From Clostridiales bacterium (GTDB taxonomy: Bacteria > Bacillota > Clostridia > Peptostreptococcales > Anaerovoracaceae): 11,914 nt of DNA. Where the stretch lies: contig WRFF01000043.1 in the NCBI GenBank assembly GCA_009778945.1, forward strand, positions 1 to 11,914, in the 5' to 3' direction. A program made the translations under genes and the position numbers. The stretch's first letter is position 1; every line of letters begins with the position of its first letter. Of the stretch, positions 1 to 6,882 are shown one piece after another. The notes beneath the pieces are model-generated. The model was not told where the DNA came from. It did no database searches and saw only the letters and a program-made list of their open reading frames with translations.

Positions 1-74
1 GCTACGGGCAATTAGGAAACAATACGGTTACCAGCAGCATGGTCCCCGTAAAGGTGAGTTTCCCGGCTAATTGA
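1..74 (+). CDS. 3' end of a probable RCC1-repeat protein (partial)
   Basis: Only the last 23 codons and the TGA stop (72-74) are in the window; the first full codon is at 3. The peptide ends YGQLGNNTVTSSMVPVKV plus five residues. The YGQLGxxT...S...PVKV pattern matches the strand-turn-strand signature of RCC1/alpha-tubulin-suppressor repeats, which build beta-propellers. In Clostridia such repeats often occur in large secreted or surface proteins, but that part of the gene is outside the window, so location and role are unknown. A terminator-like hairpin 22 nt after the stop supports a real gene end here. Another frame ending at TAA 68-70 is also open, but its peptide resembles nothing I recognise. 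Moderate confidence, because so few residues are visible. Confidence 0.55.
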   Translation, partial: YGQLGNNTVTSSMVPVKVSFPAN

Positions 75-96
75 AGCCAGTCACAGAAATCCGTCA

Positions 97-130
97 AGGG
101 GCATCTCAAACAGGGATGCCTCTTCATTTT
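97..130 (+). terminator. Rho-independent terminator-like hairpin after the RCC1-type gene
   Basis: Positions 97-105 (AGGGGCATC) pair with 115-123 (GATGCCTCT) in a 9-bp stem with one G-T wobble and a 9-nt loop. The stem is followed by TCATTTT (124-130), a short and imperfect T tract. It lies 22 nt past the upstream stop and before the smc promoter, which is where a terminator separating the two transcripts would be expected. The T tract is weak, so termination may be partial. Confidence 0.6.
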
Positions 131-151
131 GTCAATATAGGCTATTTCCGC

Positions 152-180
152 GTGAAAGAAAAGACGTCGCATGGTATACT
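152..180 (+). promoter_or_regulatory. Sigma-A-like promoter for the smc operon
   Basis: A GTGAAA box (152-157) lies 17 nt upstream of a TATACT box (175-180). The -10 box matches TATAAT at 5 of 6 positions and the -35 box matches TTGACA at 4 of 6, with ideal spacing. Transcription would begin near 187 and leave a leader of about 67 nt before the TTG start of smc. The stretch is visibly richer in A and T than the flanking genes. An AGGAAGG at 202-208 looks like a ribosome site but has no credible start codon after it. Inferred from sequence only. Confidence 0.5.
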
Positions 181-238
181 AAGAAGTTGTGTTATTCATA
201 TAGGAAGGAAACACGGATTTATTCCGTATTTCCCGATC

Positions 239-243
239 AGGAG
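239..243 (+). promoter_or_regulatory. Ribosome binding site that fixes the smc start
   Basis: AGGAG sits 10 nt before the TTG at 254. No comparable site precedes the earlier in-frame TTG at 71, and translation from 71 would add 61 residues that resemble nothing in the SMC family. This site and protein homology together place the start at 254. Confidence 0.75.
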
Positions 244-253
244 CGGACGGAGT

Positions 254-3200
254 TTGTATTTAAAGAGAATCGAAATACAAGGGTTCAAAAGTTTTGCGGA
301 TCCCATTGCGATAGATTTTAAAGAGGGAATCACCTGCATCATCGGCCCCAACGGCAGCGGAAAAAGCAATATTTCCGACGCGATGCGGTGGGTGCTCGGC
401 GAGCAGAGCGCGCGGGCGCTTCGCGGCGCGCGCATGGAGGAGATCATCTTTGCGGGGACGGATACGCGCAGGGCGAAAGGCATGGCGGAAGTGACGCTCG
501 TGCTCGACAATTCCACGGGCATCCTGGATATCGATTATTCGGAGGTCGCGCTCCGGCGCCGGCTGTACCGCAGCGGGGAAAGCGAGTATTTTATCAACGG
601 AAATCCCTGCCGGCTGCGCGATATCCGCGAGCTTATCATGGATACGGGGATCGGCGTGGACGGGTATTCCTTTATCGGGCAGGGACGCGTGGAAAAGATC
701 GTCAGCGACAAGCCCGAGAACCGGCGTGAGGTTTTTGAAGAGGCGGCCGGCATTATCAAATACAAGAGCAAACGCGCGGAGGCGGAGCGCAAACTTGAGG
801 GCGCCGGCGCGAATCTCGCGCGCATCGGCGATATCGTCGCGGATATAGAAGGCCGTATCGACGGGCTGCGCGAGGAAAGCGAAAAGGCGAAAGAATATCA
901 GGGATTGGCCGCCCGTTACCGCGAGCTTGAGATCAATATCACGCTGAAAAATATCGAGAGCATGCAGGCGAAAAACCGCGAGCTGGCGGAACAGTTCGAA
1001 GAAGCGGGCAGAGCGCTCGAAACCCTGCGCGGAGAGAAGGCGGAGACGGACGTGCGGCTTTCCGCATTGCGCGCGCGCGACACGGAACTGGAAGAGCGCA
1101 TAACGGGGCTGCGGGAGAGCCTGAACACAAACCGCGCGAAGGCGATGGGCATCGAGAACTCGACGGCGCTCTACGAAGAACGCCGCCGGAATATGGAAAA
1201 GGACCGGGACCGCCTGCGTGAAGAGGCGGCGTTGTATGCGCGCAGGATTGCGGAAGAAGAGGAAGAAGCGGCGGAATTCGCCGTGGAGAAGCGCCGTATC
1301 GCCGAAATGCTGGAGGCGCAGGGAAAGGAACTGGCGGATCTGCTTGGAGCGGCGGCGGAGAAGGAGGGCGCTTTCGCGGCGCAGGCGGCGCGCATTGACG
1401 AACTGCGCGCGCAGTTGTTTGAGGTCTCGCGTGAACGCGCCCTGAAAGAAGCGGAGCTTGCTTCCGGCGAAGGCCTGTTCGGAAGTTTTGACGAGACCGA
1501 AGCCGGTATTTCCGCCGAAATCGAGGCCGGTACGGGCGAACGCGGGTCGCTCGAAAATGTGATCGAGGACCTCGCGGCGGCCGCGGGTCGCCTCGCGGAG
1601 GAGACCTCGCTGCTCGCCGGGGATATGGAAGCGTCCCGGGCCCGGTACGATGAGGTATCGTCGGGGATCGCGGACAAACGCATCGATCTCGAGGCGCTGC
1701 GGCTGAAGATCGAAAAGCAGGCTTCGCGGCAGCGGACGCTGGAAGAACTCGAAGCGAATTATGAAGGATACGGCGCGGGCGTGCGCGCGCTGATGAAGGA
1801 AGGGCTGCACGGCGTACACGGCGTCGTCGCGGAACTGCTCACGGCGGACAAGGGATTTGAGACGGCGATCGAAACGGCGCTCGGCCAGGCGGCGCAGAAT
1901 ATCGTCGTCGAGACGGACGGCGACGCGAAAAAGGCGATCGCTTTCCTGAAGGAGAACAAGGCGGGGCGGCTCACCTTCCTGCCGGTGCAGTCGATCAATC
2001 CGCGCGGGCACGGGCCGGCGCGCGATCTGGAAGGCAGCGGCGGTTTCGCGGGGTACGCGCTCGATCATGTGCGTTTCGAGGAGCGTTTCGAAGATATCTT
2101 TGAATACCTGCTCGGGCGGACCGCAATCGCGGAAACGCTGGACGACGCGGCCGCGATGTCAAAGCGAAACGCGCAGGGTTACCGCATTGTGACGGTCGAA
2201 GGGGAGATTGTGACGCCCGCGGGGACGCTGACGGGCGGCGCCTATAAAAATAAGACAGCCAATTTGTTCGAGCGCCGCACGGAGATCGAGGCGCTGAAGC
2301 AGGAGATTGAGAGATGGAACGCGGACGCGGAGCGGGGGCGGGATGAACTCGACCGGCTTGCGGAAGAAAGTTCGGCGCTTCTGGTCCGGATCCGGGACGG
2401 CGACGCCGCGCTGCGCGAGAAGGAGGCGGAACGCATCCGCGCCGAAGCGGACGCAGACGCCGCGCGGGCAAGGCTCTCCGATCTCGAGGCCCGGCTCACG
2501 AAGCGGCAGGGGGAGCTGACGGGTATCGCAAAGGACCGCGAGAGCAACAGCGGGCTTCTGGAGCAGCTCCGTGAGCAGATTGCAGCCCTGACGGAAGCAA
2601 TCAGCGCAATCGAAGAGGCGTCCGAACGCGAGTCGGCGGCGCTGCCGGAACGCAAGGCCGAGAGCGGCCGCGCGGCGGCGGCGGCGACCGAATTGCGGCT
2701 GCGCGTGGCGGAAGCCGGACGCGACAAGGAAAACGCGGATACGCTTTTGGAGGCGACGCTGCGTGGCATTGGGCAATACAAAGAGCAGCAGGCGGCGAAG
2801 GAGGCGGAATGCGCCGAACTGGAACGCGCGCTGACCGTCACGGCGGAGGAAGTCAGCGCCGCGGAACTGGTTTCGCTTGAAGCCGAACGCGTGGGGCTTG
2901 AGGCGGCGATTGAGCAGGCGGCTTCCGAGCGCAGGGAGGCGCGCGGCGGTATCGAGCGGGCGGAACTTGCCTCGGACAGCGGCGCGGGACGCATCGAATC
3001 CCGGATTACGTCGAAGAACGGTATGGAAGTGGAACTCGGGAGACAGGAGACGCGCCTTCAGACGTGGAAGGAAAAGCTCTTTGAGGAATTTGAACTCTCC
3101 TATGTCCATGCGCTTGAATACCGCGATCCGTCCTTTGTGATGGGTACGGGCATGAAAGAGAACCGCGAGATCAAGGACCGGCTGCGCGAGATCGGCGAGG

Positions 3201-3829
3201 TCAATCTTGGTTCGATCAAAGAATACGAAGAGACAAGCGAGCGCTACGCTTTCCTTACCGGGCAGCGGGACGATGTGCTTGCCTCAATGAAGGATTTTGA
3301 AGATATCGTGCGGGATATGGACAAAATCAGCCGTGAAAAATTTTGCGAGACCTTCGATCTGGTCAGTGAGACTTTTGCGGAAACATTTTCGCTGCTTTTC
3401 GGCGGCGGCAAAGGAGAGATCACGCTGGAGGATGAAAGCGATCCGCTCGAAAGCGGGATCGAAATCAAAATCCGGCCGCCGGGCAAAACCAATCTTGCGA
3501 GCATCGACAGTTACAGCGGCGGTGAAAAATCCATGATCGCGATCGCGCTGCTGTTCTCCATTCTCAAGGCAAAGCCGACGCCGTTCTGCATCCTCGATGA
3601 GATCGATGCGGCCCTCGATGAAACGAATATCCACCGCTTCGCGAATTATGTCGCGAATTTCCGCGAGACACAGTTTGCGCTCGTGACGCATCAGCGCTCG
3701 ACGATGGAATACGCGGAGACATTGTTTGGCGTGACGATGCAGGAACAGGGCGTGACGACGGTGCTTTCGCTGCTGCTCGGCACGAAGGAAACGGACGCGT
3801 TCGCGGAGACGCTGAACGACGAAAACTGA
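254..3829 (+). CDS. smc: Chromosome segregation/condensation ATPase SMC
   Basis: SMC forms an ATP-driven ring with ScpA and ScpB that extrudes DNA loops and helps separate sister chromosomes on the nucleoid. From the TTG start the protein has 1191 residues, close to the usual size of about 1180-1190, and begins MYLKRIEIQGFKSFAD, the standard SMC N-terminus. Visible parts in order: Walker A GPNGSGKS (31-38), Q-loop around Q143 in IGQGRV, an Ala/Glu/Arg-rich coiled coil to about 500, the hinge (about 506-665, ending in a TLTGG-type turn), a second coiled coil, the ABC signature SYSGGEK (1086-1092), Walker B with D1115-E1116 in ILDEIDAALDETN, and the H-loop THQ. All catalytic elements are present. 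The signature has Tyr where most SMC proteins have Leu. The gene lies 40 nt upstream of ftsY, a common arrangement, but the rnc gene often found before smc is not in the expected place. Identification is certain; the start is very likely. Confidence 0.97.
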   Translation: MYLKRIEIQGFKSFADPIAIDFKEGITCIIGPNGSGKSNISDAMRWVLGEQSARALRGARMEEIIFAGTDTRRAKGMAEVTLVLDNSTGILDIDYSEVALRRRLYRSGESEYFINGNPCRLRDIRELIMDTGIGVDGYSFIGQGRVEKIVSDKPENRREVFEEAAGIIKYKSKRAEAERKLEGAGANLARIGDIVADIEGRIDGLREESEKAKEYQGLAARYRELEINITLKNIESMQAKNRELAEQFEEAGRALETLRGEKAETDVRLSALRARDTELEERITGLRESLNTNRAKAMGIENSTALYEERRRNMEKDRDRLREEAALYARRIAEEEEEAAEFAVEKRRIAEMLEAQGKELADLLGAAAEKEGAFAAQAARIDELRAQLFEVSRERALKEAELASGEGLFGSFDETEAGISAEIEAGTGERGSLENVIEDLAAAAGRLAEETSLLAGDMEASRARYDEVSSGIADKRIDLEALRLKIEKQASRQRTLEELEANYEGYGAGVRALMKEGLHGVHGVVAELLTADKGFETAIETALGQAAQNIVVETDGDAKKAIAFLKENKAGRLTFLPVQSINPRGHGPARDLEGSGGFAGYALDHVRFEERFEDIFEYLLGRTAIAETLDDAAAMSKRNAQGYRIVTVEGEIVTPAGTLTGGAYKNKTANLFERRTEIEALKQEIERWNADAERGRDELDRLAEESSALLVRIRDGDAALREKEAERIRAEADADAARARLSDLEARLTKRQGELTGIAKDRESNSGLLEQLREQIAALTEAISAIEEASERESAALPERKAESGRAAAAATELRLRVAEAGRDKENADTLLEATLRGIGQYKEQQAAKEAECAELERALTVTAEEVSAAELVSLEAERVGLEAAIEQAASERREARGGIERAELASDSGAGRIESRITSKNGMEVELGRQETRLQTWKEKLFEEFELSYVHALEYRDPSFVMGTGMKENREIKDRLREIGEVNLGSIKEYEETSERYAFLTGQRDDVLASMKDFEDIVRDMDKISREKFCETFDLVSETFAETFSLLFGGGKGEITLEDESDPLESGIEIKIRPPGKTNLASIDSYSGGEKSMIAIALLFSILKAKPTPFCILDEIDAALDETNIHRFANYVANFRETQFALVTHQRSTMEYAETLFGVTMQEQGVTTVLSLLLGTKETDAFAETLNDEN

Positions 3830-3869
3830 TTCCGGACGGAGACGGGTAGAGAGAAGAAGAGAAGAATAA

Positions 3870-4775
3870 ATGGAATTTCAATCAAAACAGGGATTTTTCG
3901 GACGGCTGGCGCAGCGCATCGGCGACGCGGTGCTCCAGCGCCCGCAGGTAGACGAAGCTTTTCTCGAAGAACTCGAGGAGATTCTCATCACTTCGGATAT
4001 CGGTATGGATACGGCGGCGGAAATCGTGCAGAAATTGCGCGATGCGGTGCGCATGGAACGGCTGGAAGAGACGGCGGACGTTCAGGCGAGGCTGGAAGGG
4101 ATCATCGCGGAGATCGTGGACAAAGGCGACCGTCAGCATATGAGCGAAGCCTACCCGATCGCGGTGCTGCTTGTCGGCGTGAACGGCGGCGGCAAGACGA
4201 CGACGATCGCGAAGCTTGCGGACCTCTATAAAAAAGAGGGGAAGACCGTGCTGCTCGCGGCGGCGGACACGTTTCGCGCCGCGGCCGCCGACCAGCTCGC
4301 CGTCTGGGCGGAGCGCGCCGGCGTGCCGATGGTCCGTCATCAGGAGGGCGCGGATCCGTCGGCGGTGCTGTTTGACGGGATGCAGGCCGCGCAGGCGCGC
4401 GGGATCGACGTGCTGATCTGCGATACGGCGGGGCGTTTGCAGAACAAAAAAGGTTTGATGGATGAACTCGAAAAGATGGATCGTGTGCTCGCGCGCGCCT
4501 ACGCGCCGGAACAGCGTGAAACGCTGCTCGTGCTCGACGCGACGACGGGCAAAAACGCCATCAGCCAGGCGCAGGAATTCGGGGCCGCCGCGGGCGTCAC
4601 GGGTATCGTCCTGACGAAGCTCGACGGGACCGCGAAAGGCGGCATCGCGATCACCGTGTCGGCGGAATTCGACCTGCCGGTCAAATTTATCGGCGTCGGC
4701 GAAAAACTCGGGGACCTGCTTCCCTTTGAGCCGCGGCGCTTCGCGGAGAGCATCTTCACAGGGGCGTACCGATGA
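3870..4775 (+). CDS. ftsY: Signal recognition particle receptor FtsY (SRP GTPase)
   Basis: FtsY binds the SRP protein Ffh at the membrane and, by paired GTP hydrolysis, hands ribosomes making membrane proteins to the Sec translocon. The 301-residue protein has an alpha-helical N domain (about 1-90, with a LEEILITSDIG-type segment) and the NG GTPase domain: G1 GVNGGGKTTT (103-112), DTFRAAAADQL (133-143), DTAGR (185-189) and TKLDGTAKGG (249-258), ending GVGEKLGDLLPFEPRRFA, typical of FtsY. There is almost no acidic A domain ahead of the N domain, as in other short Gram-positive FtsY proteins. The ATG at 3870 follows a purine-rich GAGAAGAAGAGAAG stretch. The stop overlaps the der start by 4 nt (ATGA), suggesting coupled translation. 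Ffh has the same G motifs, but the C-terminus lacks the Met-rich M domain, so this is FtsY. Confidence 0.97.
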   Translation: MEFQSKQGFFGRLAQRIGDAVLQRPQVDEAFLEELEEILITSDIGMDTAAEIVQKLRDAVRMERLEETADVQARLEGIIAEIVDKGDRQHMSEAYPIAVLLVGVNGGGKTTTIAKLADLYKKEGKTVLLAAADTFRAAAADQLAVWAERAGVPMVRHQEGADPSAVLFDGMQAAQARGIDVLICDTAGRLQNKKGLMDELEKMDRVLARAYAPEQRETLLVLDATTGKNAISQAQEFGAAAGVTGIVLTKLDGTAKGGIAITVSAEFDLPVKFIGVGEKLGDLLPFEPRRFAESIFTGAYR

Positions 4776-6115
4776 GCCTGCCGATGATCGCCATCGTAGG
4801 GCGCCCAAATGTCGGCAAGTCCTCGTTTTTCAACCGTATTGTCGGCAGCCGCCTCGCGATCGTGGAGGACGTTCCGGGCGTGACACGCGACCGTATTTAT
4901 GGGGAGGCCGAGTGGTGCGGCCGGAAATTTGCGCTGATCGATACGGGCGGCATCGACGAGGGCGCGGATGACGAAATCTTCGACCGGATGCGCGAGCAGG
5001 CGGAAGTGGCGATCGATATGGCCGATCTCATCCTGTTCATAACGGACGGAAAGGCCGGCGTGACCACGGGGGACAGGGAAGTCGCGGATCTGCTGAGGCA
5101 GTCTTCAAAGAAAGTCCTTCTGATTGTGAACAAAGCGGACGGCGGCGCGCGGCTGCCCGAGGATTTTTATGATTTCTACGAACTCGGCTTCGGCGAGCCG
5201 TTTCCTGTTTCCGCGGCGAACGACACAGGCATCGGCGACGCGCTTGACGAGATGATGAAAGCGATTGACGCGCGGCGCAGGGGCGCGGGGGAGGGCGAAG
5301 ACGGCGAGGACGAACGGATCAGGCTTGCGGTCATCGGAAAACCGAATGTCGGAAAATCCTCGTTCGTCAACGCGATTCTCGGCGAAAACCGCATGATCGT
5401 CTCCGACGTGCCCGGAACGACGCGGGATTCGATCGATTCCCCCTTCACTTTTCAAGATGAGGAATTTGTGCTTATCGATACGGCGGGTATCCGGCGCCGC
5501 GCGAAAGTGACGGACGGCGTGGAGCGCTTTTCCGTCGTGCGCGCGATCGGCGCGATCGAACGCTCGGACGTCTGCCTGCTGATGATCGACGTCTCGCAGG
5601 GCGTCACCGAGCAGGACAAGAAAGTCGCGGGGCTTGCGCACGAGAGCGGCAAAGGCGTCGTCATCGCGATGAACAAATGGGACCTGGTCGAAAAGGAAAC
5701 GAACACGATGGAAAAATGGCGCAAAAAAGTGGAGGCGGAAATGCCGTTCCTCTCCTACGCGCCGCAGGTTTATATTTCCGTGAAAGACAGGCAGCGCCTG
5801 CACCGCGCGCTGGAGACCGTCTCCGCCGTGGCCGCCAACTGCGCGCTGCGGATCCCGACGGCGCAGTTGAATTCCCTGGTCCAGGACGCGATCGCGATGA
5901 AACAGCCGCCTTCCGACAAGGGCAAGCGCCTGAAAATATATTATGTGAGCCAGGTCGGTATCAAGCCGCCGCTGTTTTCGTTCAAGGTCAACCGGCGGGA
6001 TCTCATGCATTTTTCCTACTCGCGTTACCTGGAAAACCGCATCCGCGCGGTCTGGGGGTTCACGGGTACGCCGATCAGCTTCGTATTTCGCGAGAAGGGG
6101 GAAGAGAACGCTTGA
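4772..6115 (+). CDS. der: Ribosome biogenesis GTPase Der (EngA)
   Basis: Der is an essential double GTPase that assists late assembly of the 50S ribosomal subunit. The 447 residues hold two Era-like G domains and a KH-like C-terminal domain, the family's usual layout and length. Domain 1: GRPNVGKS (10-17), DTGG (57-60), NKAD (120-123), and SA in PVSAAND (around 146-150). An acidic linker rich in Gly, Glu and Asp spans about 168-182. Domain 2: GKPNVGKS (189-196), DTAG (236-239), NKWD (301-304). The C-terminal domain ends with LMHFSYSRYLENRIR and GFTGTPI, diagnostic for Der. The G5 motif of domain 2, normally like SAxTGQR, reads SVKDRQR (336-342). The ATG lies inside the ftsY stop (ATGA), with AGGGG (4760-4764) 7 nt upstream, so translation is probably coupled. 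The stop overlaps the plsY TTG. Identification is certain. Confidence 0.97.
   Translation: MSLPMIAIVGRPNVGKSSFFNRIVGSRLAIVEDVPGVTRDRIYGEAEWCGRKFALIDTGGIDEGADDEIFDRMREQAEVAIDMADLILFITDGKAGVTTGDREVADLLRQSSKKVLLIVNKADGGARLPEDFYDFYELGFGEPFPVSAANDTGIGDALDEMMKAIDARRRGAGEGEDGEDERIRLAVIGKPNVGKSSFVNAILGENRMIVSDVPGTTRDSIDSPFTFQDEEFVLIDTAGIRRRAKVTDGVERFSVVRAIGAIERSDVCLLMIDVSQGVTEQDKKVAGLAHESGKGVVIAMNKWDLVEKETNTMEKWRKKVEAEMPFLSYAPQVYISVKDRQRLHRALETVSAVAANCALRIPTAQLNSLVQDAIAMKQPPSDKGKRLKIYYVSQVGIKPPLFSFKVNRRDLMHFSYSRYLENRIRAVWGFTGTPISFVFREKGEENA
6095..6104 (+). promoter_or_regulatory. Ribosome binding site that fixes the plsY start
   Basis: AAGGGGGAAG inside the end of der ends about 7 nt before the TTG at 6112. 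The alternative start, ATG at 6142, has only a weak CGGAT ahead of it. This favours the TTG, which also forms a TTGA overlap with the der stop. Confidence 0.6.
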
Positions 6116-6864
6116 GCAGTATTTTTTCGGATAATTTTATCATGGCGCTTCCGGGCGCGGGCTGTCCCGTCTGGGCGATCCTGATCGCCGCCGTCTGCGC
6201 GTATTTCATCGGCAATATCAACGGCGCGATCCTGCTCGGAAAGGCGCATGGTGTCGACGTACGCAAAGAAGGGTCCGGAAACGCCGGGACGACGAACGCG
6301 CTTCGCTCCATCGGGAAAAAGGCGGGCGCGATCACCTTCGTCATCGACGTCGTTAAAGGCTGGGTGGTGTTTTTCATCGCTTCGTATGTGTTCATGCGGA
6401 TCATGCTTCAAACCGACGGCAATATGCAAAAATTTGTGGATTCTTCAACGCGCTATTTCGCGGAAACACAGGCGCTGACCGCCGGCGTAACAGCGGTTGC
6501 GCTGCTCTGCGGGCTCTGCGTCGTCCTCGGCCATATGTACCCGGCGGTCTTCGGCTTCCGCGGCGGCAAGGGCGTGGCCACGGCCTTCGGCGTGTTGCTC
6601 GGGGCGAACTGGCTCTTCGCGCTTATCCTGCTCGCCGTTGTTCTTGTCTTCACGGCGGCCTTTCGGCGCGTGAGCGTGTCCGTGTTGATCGCGGTCGCTG
6701 TGGCGCTCGTCCTGTGCTTCACGCAGGCTGGCGGGATCGCCTCGGGTATCGACGCGCTCTGGCTCGTCATCCTGCTCGCATTGGTCGTATGGAAGCATCA
6801 CGGAAATATCGCGCGGCTCGCGAAGGGCACGGAGCCGAAGCTGACGTTTGGAAGTAAAAAATAA
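6112..6864 (+). CDS. plsY: Acyl-phosphate:glycerol-3-phosphate acyltransferase PlsY
   Basis: PlsY is an integral membrane enzyme that moves an acyl group from acyl-phosphate (made by PlsX) to glycerol-3-phosphate, giving lysophosphatidate, the first committed step of phospholipid synthesis. All three family motifs are present: GSGNAGTTN (54-62), GHMYPAVFGF-RGGKGVAT (140-157) and HHGNIARLAKGTE (229-241). Hydrophobic segments at about 20-42, 75-98, 122-142, 160-182 and 187-225 fit the multi-pass topology. At 250 residues it is longer than the usual roughly 200; much of the excess is a polar stretch at about 99-121, plus a short N-terminal extension. The TTG start overlaps the der stop and has a strong ribosome site; ATG 6142 would give 240 residues. 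The next gene, gpsA, makes its substrate, a meaningful pairing. Identification is certain; the start is probable. Confidence 0.95.
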   Translation: MSSIFSDNFIMALPGAGCPVWAILIAAVCAYFIGNINGAILLGKAHGVDVRKEGSGNAGTTNALRSIGKKAGAITFVIDVVKGWVVFFIASYVFMRIMLQTDGNMQKFVDSSTRYFAETQALTAGVTAVALLCGLCVVLGHMYPAVFGFRGGKGVATAFGVLLGANWLFALILLAVVLVFTAAFRRVSVSVLIAVAVALVLCFTQAGGIASGIDALWLVILLALVVWKHHGNIARLAKGTEPKLTFGSKK

Positions 6865-6882
6865 GGAGACGATACGAAAGCG

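Noticed and set aside
2..70. Alternative reading of the upstream gene end, frame 2, stop TAA at 68-70
   Set aside because: Its peptide (RKQYGYQQHGPRKGEFPG at the end) matches nothing I know, whereas the frame ending at 74 gives a clear RCC1-like repeat.
202..208. AGGAAGG as the ribosome site of a small leader gene before smc
   Set aside because: No ATG, GTG or TTG follows at a usable distance with a credible frame.
213..227. ACGGA-TTTAT-TCCGT hairpin in the smc leader
   Set aside because: Only 5 bp long; readily expected by chance, with no further support.
260..2068. 602-codon minus-strand open frame inside smc
   Set aside because: It lies opposite a certain gene; the Arg/Phe/Ala-rich product shows no domain. 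It is a shadow of GC-rich coiled-coil codons.
2159..3109. Minus-strand frames of 250-316 codons opposite the second SMC coiled coil
   Set aside because: Ser/Arg/Ala-rich composition mirrors the Glu/Ala/Arg codons of smc; no start signal or homology.
4897..6010. Minus-strand frames opposite der
   Set aside because: They are antisense to conserved GTPase motifs, with no motif or start signal of their own.
5677..6111. N-terminal extension of plsY running back into der
   Set aside because: It overlaps the conserved C-terminal domain of der by over 400 nt and adds about 145 residues foreign to PlsY; the TTG at 6112 has a good ribosome site.
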